This document shows positions 1 through 8,436 of a stretch of 64,000 nucleotides of DNA, piece by piece; positions within the stretch are counted from its first letter, which is position 1, and the number at the start of each line of letters is the position of its first letter. A program made the position numbers and the translations under genes. Under the pieces are notes generated by a model, which did no database searches, was not told where the DNA came from, and worked only from the letters and a program-made list of their open reading frames with translations. Source of the DNA: Anaerosoma tenue (lineage in GTDB: Bacteria > Actinomycetota > Coriobacteriia > Anaerosomatales > Anaerosomataceae); the NCBI RefSeq assembly GCF_023161965.1, contig NZ_JALNTY010000001.1:248001-312000 (forward strand). Direction: 5' to 3'.

Positions 1-300
1 GCCCCGCGGGTGGCGCTGGTGATGATAGTGCTCTTCTTGCTCACGGTGGCGATATCCCGGTACGTGTCGCTCGGCTCGATCGTCATCGCGGCCGCGCTGC
101 CCGTTGTATCCTTGATCGCGTACCCCGGCCGGTACGCGTTCGCAGTGTTCGCGTTCATCACGGGCGCGTATGTGATCTGGAAGCACCGATCCAACATCGG
201 CCGGATCAGGCGTGGTGAGGAGAACAAGATCACCTTCAGGCGCCGTATGTGGGACGATATGAAGTCGGCCGCCAGACGCGAAGGGCGTGAGAAGCGATGA
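1..300 (+). CDS. plsY: Glycerol-3-phosphate acyltransferase PlsY, C-terminal part
   Basis: The N-terminus lies outside the window; the frame is open from base 1. PlsY is the membrane enzyme that transfers an acyl group from acyl-phosphate to glycerol-3-phosphate, the first acylation of phospholipid synthesis. What remains shows hydrophobic membrane segments, the RYVSLGS motif about 20 residues in and the HRSNIGRIRRGEE motif near the end, both conserved in the family. The stop overlaps the start of gpsA (ATGA), so the enzyme and the maker of its substrate are probably co-translated. The PlsX partner that makes acyl-phosphate lies far away, at about 58.1 kb. Confidence 0.9.
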   Translation, partial: APRVALVMIVLFLLTVAISRYVSLGSIVIAAALPVVSLIAYPGRYAFAVFAFITGAYVIWKHRSNIGRIRRGEENKITFRRRMWDDMKSAARREGREKR

Positions 301-1319
301 AGGTATCCGTTATCGGCGCGGGCTCGTGGGGCACCGCCGTTGCATGGCTTCTGGGAGAGAAATCCGTGGACGTGACGCTCTGGGCCCGCGAGCCGGAGAT
401 CGCCGAGGGCGTGAACGCCGACGGCCACAACCCGATGTTCCTGCGTGACGTGACGCTGGGTCCTGCGGTGAGCGCCACCGCCGACCTGGCCGAGGCGATC
501 GATGGCGCGGGCGCCGTCATCGTGGTCACGCCGAGCCATGGCGTGCGTGGTGTGGCCGAAGTGATGAGCCAGACGCTTCCTGACGACGTGCCGGTGATCA
601 ACCTCGCCAAGGGCGTGGAGCAGAACACGCTCATGCGCATGACGCAGATCCTCGAGGAGGTCGTCGGCAACCGCGAGCGTCTCGCCGCGCTGTCGGGCCC
701 CAACCACGCCGAAGAGGTGTCCAAGGGGGTCCCCTCGGCCACCGTGGTGGCGGCCTACGACGAGTCGGTGGGCCGCATGTTCCAGGACCTCTTCATGGCG
801 CCGACGTTCAGGGTGTACACCAACCCCGACGTGGTGGGCGTGGAGTTGTGCGGCGCCTCCAAGAACGTCGTGGCGGTGGCCGCTGGCATGGTGGACGGCC
901 TCGGCTATGGCGACAACACGAAGGCGACGCTGATGACGCGCGGACTTGCCGAGATGAGCCGCCTGGGTTCACACCTGGGCGCGAATCCGATGACCTACAT
1001 GGGCCTTGCGGGCATGGGCGACCTGATCGTCACGTGCACCTCGCGGCACAGCCGCAACCGCGGTCTGGGCGAGTGGGTGGCCGGCGGCGGCACCGTGGAG
1101 AGTTACGCCGCGGAGACGCACATGGTGGCGGAGGGCGCCAAGAGCGCTGTGGCGCTCGACGACCTCGCTGCCAAGCTGGAGATCGAGATGCCGATCACCC
1201 GCCAGGTCCGCGCGATCCTGTACGAGGGCCACATGGCCTCGGAGGCCGCATCGATCCTGATGGGCCGCGCGGCGGTGGACGAGTTCCACGGCATGGGCCT
1301 CGTCGAGGACGGGGAGTGA
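297..1319 (+). CDS. gpsA: NAD(P)-dependent glycerol-3-phosphate dehydrogenase
   Basis: Cytosolic enzyme reducing dihydroxyacetone phosphate to sn-glycerol-3-phosphate for phospholipid synthesis. The 340 residues match the family length. Visible motifs are the Rossmann loop GAGSWG (residues 7-12), SGPNHAEE (133-140), the probable catalytic lysine in ASKN (K189), the GDNTKA stretch (205-210) and the substrate loop GMGDLIVTCTS. The ATG overlaps the plsY stop by four bases. A downstream gene for ribulose-phosphate epimerase follows after only 5 nt, so plsY-gpsA-rpe-ribE reads as one operon. Confidence 0.96.
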   Translation: MKVSVIGAGSWGTAVAWLLGEKSVDVTLWAREPEIAEGVNADGHNPMFLRDVTLGPAVSATADLAEAIDGAGAVIVVTPSHGVRGVAEVMSQTLPDDVPVINLAKGVEQNTLMRMTQILEEVVGNRERLAALSGPNHAEEVSKGVPSATVVAAYDESVGRMFQDLFMAPTFRVYTNPDVVGVELCGASKNVVAVAAGMVDGLGYGDNTKATLMTRGLAEMSRLGSHLGANPMTYMGLAGMGDLIVTCTSRHSRNRGLGEWVAGGGTVESYAAETHMVAEGAKSAVALDDLAAKLEIEMPITRQVRAILYEGHMASEAASILMGRAAVDEFHGMGLVEDGE

Positions 1320-1324
1320 GGCGC

Positions 1325-1999
1325 ATGGGCCACGAGCTGTTCATCGCGCCGTCGATCCTCTCGGCAGACTTCACCAGACTGGCCGAGGCGGTGGCGCTCG
1401 TGGAAGATGCGGGCGCCGATCTGATACACGTGGACGTGATGGACGGGCGGTTCGTCCCCAACCTCACGATCGGCCCGCCCGTCGTGCGTGAGCTGAAGCG
1501 GGTGGCGCGACAGCCGCTGGACGTCCACCTCATGGTGGAGGATCCCGACCGCACCGCCGGGTGGTACGTCGACGCGGGCGCTGACATCGTGACGGTGCAC
1601 ATCGAGGCCGCGGTGCACGCGCACCGCACGCTCTGCGCGATCAGAGAGGGCGGGGCGATGGCGGGCATCACCCTGAACCCGGGCACGCCCGCATCCGCGA
1701 TCGCCGAGGTGCTGCCGTATGTGGACCTGGTGCTCGTGATGAGCGTGAACCCCGGATTCGGTGGTCAGTCGTTCATCGAGTCCTCGATAGCGAAGGTCCG
1801 CGAGATCGTACGGATGTGCAGGGATGCAGGGGTGTCGCCCCGGATCGAGGTGGATGGCGGGATCGACCCGCACACCGCGCCGCGGGTCGTCGACGCGGGC
1901 GCCGACACGCTGGTCGCCGGCAACGCCATATTCGGGCAGCCCGACCCGGCGGCGGCGCTTGCGGAGCTGCGGAGAAGCGCGCTGACCCGCAGCGTGTGA
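1325..1999 (+). CDS. rpe: Ribulose-phosphate 3-epimerase
   Basis: Interconverts ribulose-5-phosphate and xylulose-5-phosphate in the pentose phosphate pathway. The 224-residue TIM barrel shows PSILSADF near the N-terminus, the metal-binding HVDVMDGRFVPN motif, VHLMVEDP, SVNPGFGGQ and VDGGI, all family signatures. The ATG at 1325 is chosen because the conserved protein begins a few residues later and a GGGGAG ribosome-binding site overlaps the gpsA stop. The frame is also open far upstream, but that part is only the other frame of gpsA. Confidence 0.95.
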   Translation: MGHELFIAPSILSADFTRLAEAVALVEDAGADLIHVDVMDGRFVPNLTIGPPVVRELKRVARQPLDVHLMVEDPDRTAGWYVDAGADIVTVHIEAAVHAHRTLCAIREGGAMAGITLNPGTPASAIAEVLPYVDLVLVMSVNPGFGGQSFIESSIAKVREIVRMCRDAGVSPRIEVDGGIDPHTAPRVVDAGADTLVAGNAIFGQPDPAAALAELRRSALTRSV

Positions 2000-2031
2000 A
2001 GCGTGTCCAGCGAGAGGAGCGTGTGCCACCT

Positions 2032-2697
2032 ATGTTCACAGGCCTGATCGAGTGCGAGGGCGTGATAACGCGCGCAGACCGCGTGGGCGGCGGCATGCGC
2101 CTGGAGGTCTACGCGCCGGAGTTCGGTCGCGACATGCAGATCGGCGACTCGATCGCGGTGGACGGCGCACAGGTGAAGGTCGTCAAGTTCATCAGGGGCG
2201 CGTTCCTCACCGATGTCGACGCGGATACGCTGGGAGGCACCACGCTCGGTACTCTCGAGCAGGGCCAGAAGGTCAACCTCGAGCGCGCGCTGCGCCTCTC
2301 CGACAGGCTTGCCGGCCATCTTGTGGCAGGTCACGTGGACGGCATCGGACACCTCGAGATGCGACAGCCGGCCGGCAAGTTCACCGTGTACCAGTTCCAG
2401 GCCCCGCCCGAGGTCATGCGCTTCGTGGTCGAGAAGGGCTCGATCGCCGTGGACGGGATCTCGTTGACCGTCGGCAAGCTGGGCGGCGGGGGTTTCACGG
2501 CGGCGGTCGTGCCGCAGGTGGAGTCGTCGACCACGCTCAAGGACAAGGCGATCGGCGGCGGCGCCAACCTCGAGGTGGATATGCTGGCCAAGTACATCGA
2601 GCGGTTCGTGTCGGGCTACCACGGGGAGGCGGACTCCTCGAGCCACAGGCGCGGCCTCGGCGAGATGTTGCGGGAGTTCACCGAAGGAGGCCGGTAG
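2032..2697 (+). CDS. ribE: Riboflavin synthase alpha chain-like, two lumazine-binding domains
   Basis: Family enzymes dismutate 6,7-dimethyl-8-ribityllumazine to riboflavin. Two tandem beta-barrels are visible: MFTGLIE (1-7), the first barrel to about residue 90, then GHLVAGHVDG, the second-barrel motif GSIAVDGISLTV, and NLEVDML near the end. By eye-alignment to the E. coli enzyme the N-terminal motif NGCCLTV, carrying the important Cys48, is here DGAQVKV, so that cysteine is lost, while the histidine of the GHxxxGH motif and the late aspartate are kept. It may be an altered synthase or a lumazine/flavin-binding protein. No ribD, ribBA or ribH is nearby. A GTG at 2023 is an alternative start closer to the GAGGAG site. 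Confidence 0.85.
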   Translation: MFTGLIECEGVITRADRVGGGMRLEVYAPEFGRDMQIGDSIAVDGAQVKVVKFIRGAFLTDVDADTLGGTTLGTLEQGQKVNLERALRLSDRLAGHLVAGHVDGIGHLEMRQPAGKFTVYQFQAPPEVMRFVVEKGSIAVDGISLTVGKLGGGGFTAAVVPQVESSTTLKDKAIGGGANLEVDMLAKYIERFVSGYHGEADSSSHRRGLGEMLREFTEGGR

Positions 2698-2714
2698 GGG
2701 CATCGGGGAGAAGA

Positions 2715-2749
2715 GAACGCCCGGTCGCCGTTTCCGGTGCCGGGCGTTC
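2715..2749 (+). terminator. Hairpin after ribE
   Basis: Perfect 10-bp inverted repeat (2715-2724 with 2740-2749) around a 15-nt loop, starting 18 nt after the ribE stop. There is no clear T-run, so it may be an intrinsic terminator of the U-poor kind common in high-GC genomes or an RNA-stability hairpin. Confidence 0.55.
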
Positions 2750-3004
2750 CGCGGGGCGATCCAGTGGGTTCTCACCACCCTGTGGCTATCAACCGTGGAT
2801 TACCGTCTGTGTCAACCTCCGGAGGTCATCCGGGAGGGAACGTCACCATAGCAAAGCCGTCAGCGGCCGCACAAGCGACGGTACGTTCGATTCGACGAAC
2901 GGTCGCGGACACGCCTTCAATGGCCGTGAGGCCGTGTCCGACGATTTGCGGGCCGCCGCTGTACGGTAGGCTACGGGACACGCCACCCGACGAGAGGACC
3001 GCGC
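2750..3004. other. Palindrome-rich intergenic stretch, no gene seen
   Basis: No plausible coding frame. It holds several inverted repeats: CCTCCGG...CCGGGAGG around 2816-2838, and a perfect 8-bp stem at 2906-2913 paired with 2933-2940. A weak -35/-10 pair (TTGCGG at 2946, TAGGCT at 2967, 15-nt spacer) could drive the next gene. I do not recognise a known RNA family here. Confidence 0.4.
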
Positions 3005-3619
3005 GTGCCGAGTGGGCCTGACGACATCAGAGCGCGTCGGGAGCAGGCAGATGGCTGCTCCGACATCGTCGAGCGCGCACGTGCGACGAGGCGTACCGTC
3101 GTGGAGGCCGCCCCGGATGCGCTGGTGGCGGCTCCCACTCCGAGATCGAAGGCCGCCGAGCGCCAGCGTCGGGAGTTCCGTGCGCGGGTGGACGGTCTTG
3201 GAGGTGCGCTCGGCTTCTCGGTATCGCCCGACGGCACGTGGACATCCGCCTCGGGCCTCGAGATCGTCACGCGTGTGAGCGAGCGGCCGGTCACACTCGC
3301 CGCCGCCGCGCACTTCGTCGAGGAGCTGTGTCGCCGGGCGCGAGGACGTACCCCCGCGTGCTCGGTGCTGTTCGTGGTGGAGAGCGTATCGAGCGCGGAG
3401 ATGTTCCAGGTCGCGGTACGGCAGCGCGCGTGCCGTGGCACGGTGCGCGTGGTGGCCGTCGACGAACTCGAAGACGTGGCCGCCGGGTGGTCATCGGGGG
3501 TTCTTGATGCCGAGGACGTCATCTCCTCTATCACGCCTGTGGCCGCGATCGATGACGTGCCCGAGGCGGGGTCATCCGCATCACCCGACGATGGAGCCGG
3601 ACAGGACGGTGCATCATGA
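3005..3619 (+). CDS. Hypothetical protein upstream of the cysteine desulfurase
   Basis: I do not recognise this 204-residue protein. It starts at GTG behind GAGAGGA. The first 65 residues are Arg/Ala-rich and probably flexible or helical. Residues about 65-165 look folded, with an apparent beta-rich start (LGFSVSPDGTW) and alternating helices and strands containing two cysteines. The last 35 residues are acidic and low in complexity. No membrane segment or signal peptide is visible. Its stop overlaps the start of the desulfurase gene (ATGA), so it is probably translated together with the sulfur-transfer genes. Function unknown. Confidence 0.7.
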   Translation: MPSGPDDIRARREQADGCSDIVERARATRRTVVEAAPDALVAAPTPRSKAAERQRREFRARVDGLGGALGFSVSPDGTWTSASGLEIVTRVSERPVTLAAAAHFVEELCRRARGRTPACSVLFVVESVSSAEMFQVAVRQRACRGTVRVVAVDELEDVAAGWSSGVLDAEDVISSITPVAAIDDVPEAGSSASPDDGAGQDGAS

Positions 3620-4779
3620 CCGAGCGGTCTTCCCGTGTCTACCTCGACTATGCCGCCACCACTCCCGTGGATCCTCGCGTCGTCCGTGCTGCCGCCGAGG
3701 CCCTCGAGCGCTACCCGGGTAACCCGAGCTCGCTCTACCGGGAAGGGCGGGAAGCACGGCAGGCGCTCGAGGCGGCGCGCACGGACATCGCGCGGAGGAT
3801 CGGAGCCGCACACCCCGACGAGGTCGTCTTCTGCGGCTCGGGCACGGAGTCGGACAACGCGGCGGTCATCGGGATCGCGCGTGCGGCCGTCGCCGCGGGT
3901 CGCGGGCCGCACGTTGTCATCTCGGCGTTCGAGCATCATGCGGTGCTCGCCGCCGCCGAGCTGCTCCAACGCGAGGGGCTCACCGTGGAGCGCGTAGCGC
4001 CTGATGGCGACGGGATGATCCCGCCGGAAGCCGTTGCGGCAACCGTGAGGGACGACACGGCTCTCGTTTCGGTGATGCACGCCAACAACGAGGTGGGCAC
4101 GGTGCAGGATATCGCCGCTATCGCCCGCATCGCGCACGAGCACGGCGCGTTCGTGCACACGGATTCCGCCCAGTCCCTCGGCAAGATCGATGTCGACGTC
4201 TCGGCGATGGGCGTCGATGCGCTCTCGGCGGCTGGTCACAAGATCTACGCGCCCAAGGGCACCGGGGTGCTGTACCTGCGCTCGGGCGTACCGTTCGAGC
4301 CGCTGCTGCGCGGGGGCGGTCAGGAGGACGGGCGCCGTAGCGGCACCGAGAGCGTGGCCGGGGCCATCGCCTTCCGGGATGCGCTGCGGTACATGGACGA
4401 GGAGCGGCCGACGGAGCGGGAGCGGCTCGCCGCGCTCCGCGACGCGATCGAGGCCGGATTGCATGAAGCCGCGGGTCCCACGGTCGTGCATGGGGGCACC
4501 GGCCGGCGGGTCCCCCATCTCACGAGCATCGGGGTACCGGGCGTGGATGGGCAGATGCTTCTGCTCCACCTCGACGACGCCGGTTTCGCGGTGTCCACGG
4601 GAAGCGCATGCTCCTCGGGGAGCTCGGGCGGGAGCCATGTCCTGCGCGCGATGGGGGTGCGCGGTGAAGACCCGTACGGCACGCTGCGGGTCACCGTGGG
4701 CAGATGGACGACCATGGATGACGTGGAGCGCTTCGTCGAGGTGACCGCGTCCGTCGTGAAGCGGTTGCGTACGCGATGA
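3616..4779 (+). CDS. iscS: Cysteine desulfurase (IscS/NifS family)
   Basis: PLP enzyme that removes sulfur from cysteine as a protein-bound persulfide for Fe-S clusters and tRNA thiolation. At 387 residues it is full length. Motifs: YLDYAATTP (9-17), His108 in FEHHAVL, NNEVGTV (158-163), HTDSAQ (181-186), the PLP lysine K209 in GHKIYAPKG, and catalytic Cys332 in SACSSGSSGG, which marks the IscS-like group. It overlaps mnmA by ATGA. This suggests the sulfur goes at least partly to tRNA 2-thiouridine made by MnmA. No iscU-type scaffold gene is adjacent. Confidence 0.94.
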   Translation: MTERSSRVYLDYAATTPVDPRVVRAAAEALERYPGNPSSLYREGREARQALEAARTDIARRIGAAHPDEVVFCGSGTESDNAAVIGIARAAVAAGRGPHVVISAFEHHAVLAAAELLQREGLTVERVAPDGDGMIPPEAVAATVRDDTALVSVMHANNEVGTVQDIAAIARIAHEHGAFVHTDSAQSLGKIDVDVSAMGVDALSAAGHKIYAPKGTGVLYLRSGVPFEPLLRGGGQEDGRRSGTESVAGAIAFRDALRYMDEERPTERERLAALRDAIEAGLHEAAGPTVVHGGTGRRVPHLTSIGVPGVDGQMLLLHLDDAGFAVSTGSACSSGSSGGSHVLRAMGVRGEDPYGTLRVTVGRWTTMDDVERFVEVTASVVKRLRTR

Positions 4780-5801
4780 CCGGCGCAACGTGGTGGGCGG
4801 CCCTGTCGGGGGGCGTTGACTCGGCTGTAGCGGCGCTGCTCGCTCAGCGCGAGGGGCGTCGAGTGGCCGGCGTCACGCTCCGATTCCTCGACGGCGACGA
4901 ACAGGTGCGTGAGGCCCGACGCGTGGCGGACGCATTGGAGATCGAGCATCGCGTCATAGACGTGCGCGAACGGTTCGCCTCAGAGGTCATCGGGCCCTTC
5001 ATCGATGCATACGTCGCCGGGCTCACGCCCAACCCGTGCGTGGGCTGCAACGAGACGATGAAGTTCGGCGCGCTCCTGGACTGGGTGCGGGAAGAGGGCG
5101 GGGCGGGCGTGGTGACCGGCCACTACGCCCGTGTGGAGCAGACGCTCCGCGGCCCGAGGATCTCGCGCGCTCTCGACGAGGCCAAGGACCAGTCGTATTT
5201 CCTCTACCGGCTCGATCCGGGGTTGCTCGGGCGCATCGAGTTGCCCCTCGGGCGGCTTGCGAAGGCAGAGGTGCGGGCGGAAGCGTCTCGTGCGGGGCTG
5301 CCTGTGGCCGAGCACCCGGAGAGTCAGGACGTCTGCTTCCTGGACGGGCGCTCGGCAGGGGAGTACGTGTGCGCCCACCGGGCGGCTGCGTGCCGTCCGG
5401 GAGACGTGGTCGATCTCAGCGGACGGCCGATCGGCACGCACCGGGGAATCTGCCACTACACGGTGGGACAGCGGAAGGGCTTGCCCGGTGGCGAGGGCCC
5501 GCTGTACGTGGTGCGGGTGGACGCCGAACAGAACGTCATCGTGGCGGGACCGCCTGAAGCGTGCGAGGGGACGCACGTGGACGTGCATGATGCGATATGG
5601 CATGGCGACCCGGCCGACGACGTGACGGTGAAGGTCCGTGCGCGGATGCCTGCGGTACGGGCCCGCGTGGTACGCTCGGCGGGCGGGCTGGCGATCGACT
5701 TCGAGTCGCCTGTCTGCGCCGCGCCCGGGCAGGCGGCGGTCTGCTATGCGGGCGACGTGGTGGTTGGCGGCGGCACGATCGCAAAGGGGTCTACGGGATG
5801 A
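4776..5801 (+). CDS. mnmA: tRNA-specific 2-thiouridylase MnmA
   Basis: Thiolates U34 of Lys, Glu and Gln tRNAs using ATP and persulfide sulfur. The PP-loop SGGVDS is at residues 11-16; the two catalytic cysteines correspond to C91 (in NPCVGCN) and C187 (in SQDVCF); the family motifs GHYARV and GQRKGL are also present. Length 341 is typical. It sits directly after the desulfurase with a 4-bp overlap, an arrangement that couples sulfur supply to tRNA thiolation. Two of the tRNA types it would modify (Gln, Glu) are encoded at 31.6 kb. Confidence 0.95.
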   Translation: MTGATWWAALSGGVDSAVAALLAQREGRRVAGVTLRFLDGDEQVREARRVADALEIEHRVIDVRERFASEVIGPFIDAYVAGLTPNPCVGCNETMKFGALLDWVREEGGAGVVTGHYARVEQTLRGPRISRALDEAKDQSYFLYRLDPGLLGRIELPLGRLAKAEVRAEASRAGLPVAEHPESQDVCFLDGRSAGEYVCAHRAAACRPGDVVDLSGRPIGTHRGICHYTVGQRKGLPGGEGPLYVVRVDAEQNVIVAGPPEACEGTHVDVHDAIWHGDPADDVTVKVRARMPAVRARVVRSAGGLAIDFESPVCAAPGQAAVCYAGDVVVGGGTIAKGSTG

Positions 5802-6619
5802 TCGATCTTCACGTGCACACCTGGCGGTGCCGTCATGCCGAGGGCACGCCGGACGAGTACGTGCGCGCTGCAGCCGCCCGCGGCGTGAGCACGCTCGCGT
5901 TCACCGAGCATCTTCCGCTTGCTCCGGAGATCGCCATGACCGTGCCGGGCGCCGAGCGCTATGCCATGCCTCTGGATGAGTTCGGGCGCTACCTCGACGA
6001 GGTGGCCGCGGCCGCGGAGCTGGGGAAGGCGCTGGGGGTGGAGGTCCTCAGCGGTATCGAGATCGACGCAGTGCCCGCAGGCCTCCGCCATGCTCGCGAA
6101 CTGTGCACGGGGCGCCGGTTCGATGTGGTCCTGGGGTCGGTGCACTTCATCGACGGGTGGGCCTTCGACGACCCGGCGCGACGTGACCGGTACGCGGAGT
6201 GGGACGCCGACGCTCTATGGGAGCGGTACTTCAGCGATGTGGTTCGCGCAGCGCGCACCGCAGATGTCGACGTGATGGCGCATGTCGACCTCGTGAAGAA
6301 GTTCGGTGTGTGGCCGGAGGGTCCCACCCGCGACCTCTACCGCTCGCTGGCGCGGGACCTGGCCGACGCGGGCGTGGCCGTGGAGGTGAACACGGCGGGT
6401 CTGCGCAAACCGTGCGCGGAGATCTACCCGGGGCAGGACCTGCTTGTCGAACTATCCAGGGCGGGAGTCCCGGCGACCATCGGTTCGGACGCGCATCGTC
6501 CCGCCGAGGTGGGCGCCGGAGCCGCCGAAGCGGTGGCGGCTCTCAAGGGCGCCGGGTACCGGTCTGTGGTGGTCTTCCGTGACCGGCGACCGGAGGAGGT
6601 GGGTATCGATGAGCTCTGA
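5798..6619 (+). CDS. PHP-domain phosphatase, histidinol-phosphatase (HisK) type
   Basis: Member of the PHP metal-dependent phosphoesterases; the HisK branch hydrolyses histidinol phosphate. The 273-residue protein begins MIDLHVHT, the first metal-binding motif, followed by FTEHLPL, GIEID, GSVHFIDGW, MAHVDLVKK and a C-terminal GSDAHRP, together supplying the His/Asp/Glu ligands. The ATG at 5798 overlaps the mnmA stop. Without other his genes nearby the substrate is not certain; it could be another phosphate ester. Confidence 0.85.
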   Translation: MIDLHVHTWRCRHAEGTPDEYVRAAAARGVSTLAFTEHLPLAPEIAMTVPGAERYAMPLDEFGRYLDEVAAAAELGKALGVEVLSGIEIDAVPAGLRHARELCTGRRFDVVLGSVHFIDGWAFDDPARRDRYAEWDADALWERYFSDVVRAARTADVDVMAHVDLVKKFGVWPEGPTRDLYRSLARDLADAGVAVEVNTAGLRKPCAEIYPGQDLLVELSRAGVPATIGSDAHRPAEVGAGAAEAVAALKGAGYRSVVVFRDRRPEEVGIDEL

Positions 6620-7730
6620 GGAGGCGTTGACCGTCGCCGCGCTGGTCGGCCGGCTCGAAGAGGCGTTCGACCCGGCATGGGCCGAGGAGTGGGACCGGGT
6701 GGGCCTGATCTGCGGCGATCCCTCCGCGCGTGTGGAGGGCGCCCTCGTCACGCTCGATGCCACCGCCGAGGCGGTTGACCGTGCCGCCGCGCTTGGCGCG
6801 AACGTCCTCGTGACGCATCACCCGCCGTTTCTGGAGGCGCCCGACACGTATCTCCCGCAACCCGGGCCGTCGGGGACGCTGGTGGTGGCCTTGGCCGCCG
6901 GGGTGTCGGTGACGAGCTTCCATACGAGTCTCGATCGCGCTCCCGCGGGTGCGGACGCGCTGTCTCAGGCCTTGGGGCTTACGATCGTCGGTCCGCTCGA
7001 GCGCTCAGCCGAGCCGGTCACCGTGATAGTGACCTACGTGCCCGGGGAATCGGCGGAGGGTGTGCGGGCCGCCCTGGCCTCGGCGGGAGCGGGGCGGCTG
7101 GGCCTCTACGAGAAGTGCTCGTTCGAGAGCGAGGGAACGGGACGTTTCGAGCCGGCTGCAGGCGCGGATCCGGTGGTTCAGGCGGGGCCGGCGGGCGTGC
7201 CCGAGGTCCGTGTGGAGATGGTCGCTCCGCGCAGCATTGCGGCGCGCGCCGTCGAGGCCGCTCGTGCGGCGCATCCGTACGAAGAGCCGGTCGTGCTCGC
7301 GCTGGAGGCCCGCAGGGCACGGGGTGCGGCGCGTCTCGGACGCATCTGCTCGTGGGAGGGCGACGGCGGGGTGCTGGAGCTCGCGCACAGGGTGCGGGAG
7401 CGCCTTGGCGTCACCCCGCGCGTATGGGGCGACGTGGAGCGCACGGTGGAGCGGATCGCCGTGGCCAACGGGTCCGCCGGTTCCCTGCTCGGCTATGCGC
7501 TCGACGCGTGCGATGTCTGCATCGCGGGTGAGGTGCGCTATCATGACGCCCTGGACGCCGTGGCTCGTGGCCTGACGATCATCGAGGTCGGGCACGACGC
7601 ATCGGAGTGGCCGCTCGTGACCGTGCTCGGCAACGAGGTGCGTCGGTGCGCCGGCGGCGGCGTCACCGTGACCGTTGAGCAGCCACAGATGGCGTGGCGG
7701 ACCGTGGAGGACGCTGATGACCGAGGGTGA
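6609..7730 (+). CDS. Nif3-like dinuclear metal centre protein (YqfO type)
   Basis: Nif3/DUF34 family protein, widespread and poorly understood, sometimes annotated as GTP cyclohydrolase 1 type 2. The 373 residues contain the two Nif3 halves with VTHHPPF, SFHTSLD and the late VGHDASE motif that supply metal ligands. Between them, at about residues 140-245, lies the inserted CutA-like domain typical of YqfO. It overlaps the preceding PHP gene by 11 nt and the following gene by 14 nt. Pairing with a C-terminal zinc-ribbon coiled-coil gene is a recurrent arrangement in bacteria. Confidence 0.9.
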   Translation: MSSEEALTVAALVGRLEEAFDPAWAEEWDRVGLICGDPSARVEGALVTLDATAEAVDRAAALGANVLVTHHPPFLEAPDTYLPQPGPSGTLVVALAAGVSVTSFHTSLDRAPAGADALSQALGLTIVGPLERSAEPVTVIVTYVPGESAEGVRAALASAGAGRLGLYEKCSFESEGTGRFEPAAGADPVVQAGPAGVPEVRVEMVAPRSIAARAVEAARAAHPYEEPVVLALEARRARGAARLGRICSWEGDGGVLELAHRVRERLGVTPRVWGDVERTVERIAVANGSAGSLLGYALDACDVCIAGEVRYHDALDAVARGLTIIEVGHDASEWPLVTVLGNEVRRCAGGGVTVTVEQPQMAWRTVEDADDRG

Positions 7731-8436
7731 GACCCTCCTTGCGTTGATGGAGCAGGACCTCGCGATCGCCCGGGCCGTGAAGGCTCTCGACGAGTTGCCT
7801 GAGAAGGCCGCGATCCTGCAGCTCCGGCATCGTCTCAAGGAGATCGAGGGCGTGGCCGAGAAGGCCCGTGCGTACGTGCAGCGGGCGAACGCCATGGTGG
7901 CGAAGAGCGCTGACGAAGTGCAGATGGTGCAGGCCAAGATCGACGCGGAGCAGGCGAAGGTGCTCTCCGGTCAGATCACCGACTCCAAGGAGCTCCGCAA
8001 CCTCACGCGTGAGATCGACGCGCTGTCACGCCGCAAGGACCAGCTCGAGCGCGAAGAGCTCGGGTTGATGGAGAAGGCAGAGTCCGGTGAGGCGCAGCGA
8101 GCGAAGGTCGACGCCGCGCTCGAGGAGGGCCGCGCCAAGGAGGCGGACCTGATCGAGCGCTACAAGTCGCGAGGCGGCGAGATCCAGACGGAGACCGCAC
8201 GGCTGCGGGCCGAGCGCGACGCCATAGCACGAATGCTCGACGGCTCCGTTCTCGCCCGGTACGAGCGTTTGCGGGAGGCCAAGAAGGGTGTCGCGGTGGG
8301 CGCGCTCAAGGGCGCTCTGTGCACTGCATGCCGCACGGAGATCCCCGCGGGCGAGGTCCAGGCGCTTCGAGCCGGGCCTGAGGTAGCCGAGTGCCCCAAC
8401 TGCAAACGCATGCTGGTGATCGTAGGGGACGCCTGA
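7717..8436 (+). CDS. Coiled-coil protein with C-terminal zinc ribbon (CT398/CdsZ-like)
   Basis: A 239-residue protein, almost entirely long charged helices (about 10-190) predicted to form a coiled coil, then a zinc ribbon with two CxxC pairs (CTACRTEIP and CPNCKRM) at the C-terminus. This domain order matches the widespread CT398-like/zf-RING_7 family. The ATG at 7717 is chosen because the protein family starts at this point and it gives translational coupling with nif3 upstream and rnhA downstream (the stop overlaps ATGA at 8436). Molecular role unknown. Confidence 0.85.
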   Translation: MTEGETLLALMEQDLAIARAVKALDELPEKAAILQLRHRLKEIEGVAEKARAYVQRANAMVAKSADEVQMVQAKIDAEQAKVLSGQITDSKELRNLTREIDALSRRKDQLEREELGLMEKAESGEAQRAKVDAALEEGRAKEADLIERYKSRGGEIQTETARLRAERDAIARMLDGSVLARYERLREAKKGVAVGALKGALCTACRTEIPAGEVQALRAGPEVAECPNCKRMLVIVGDA

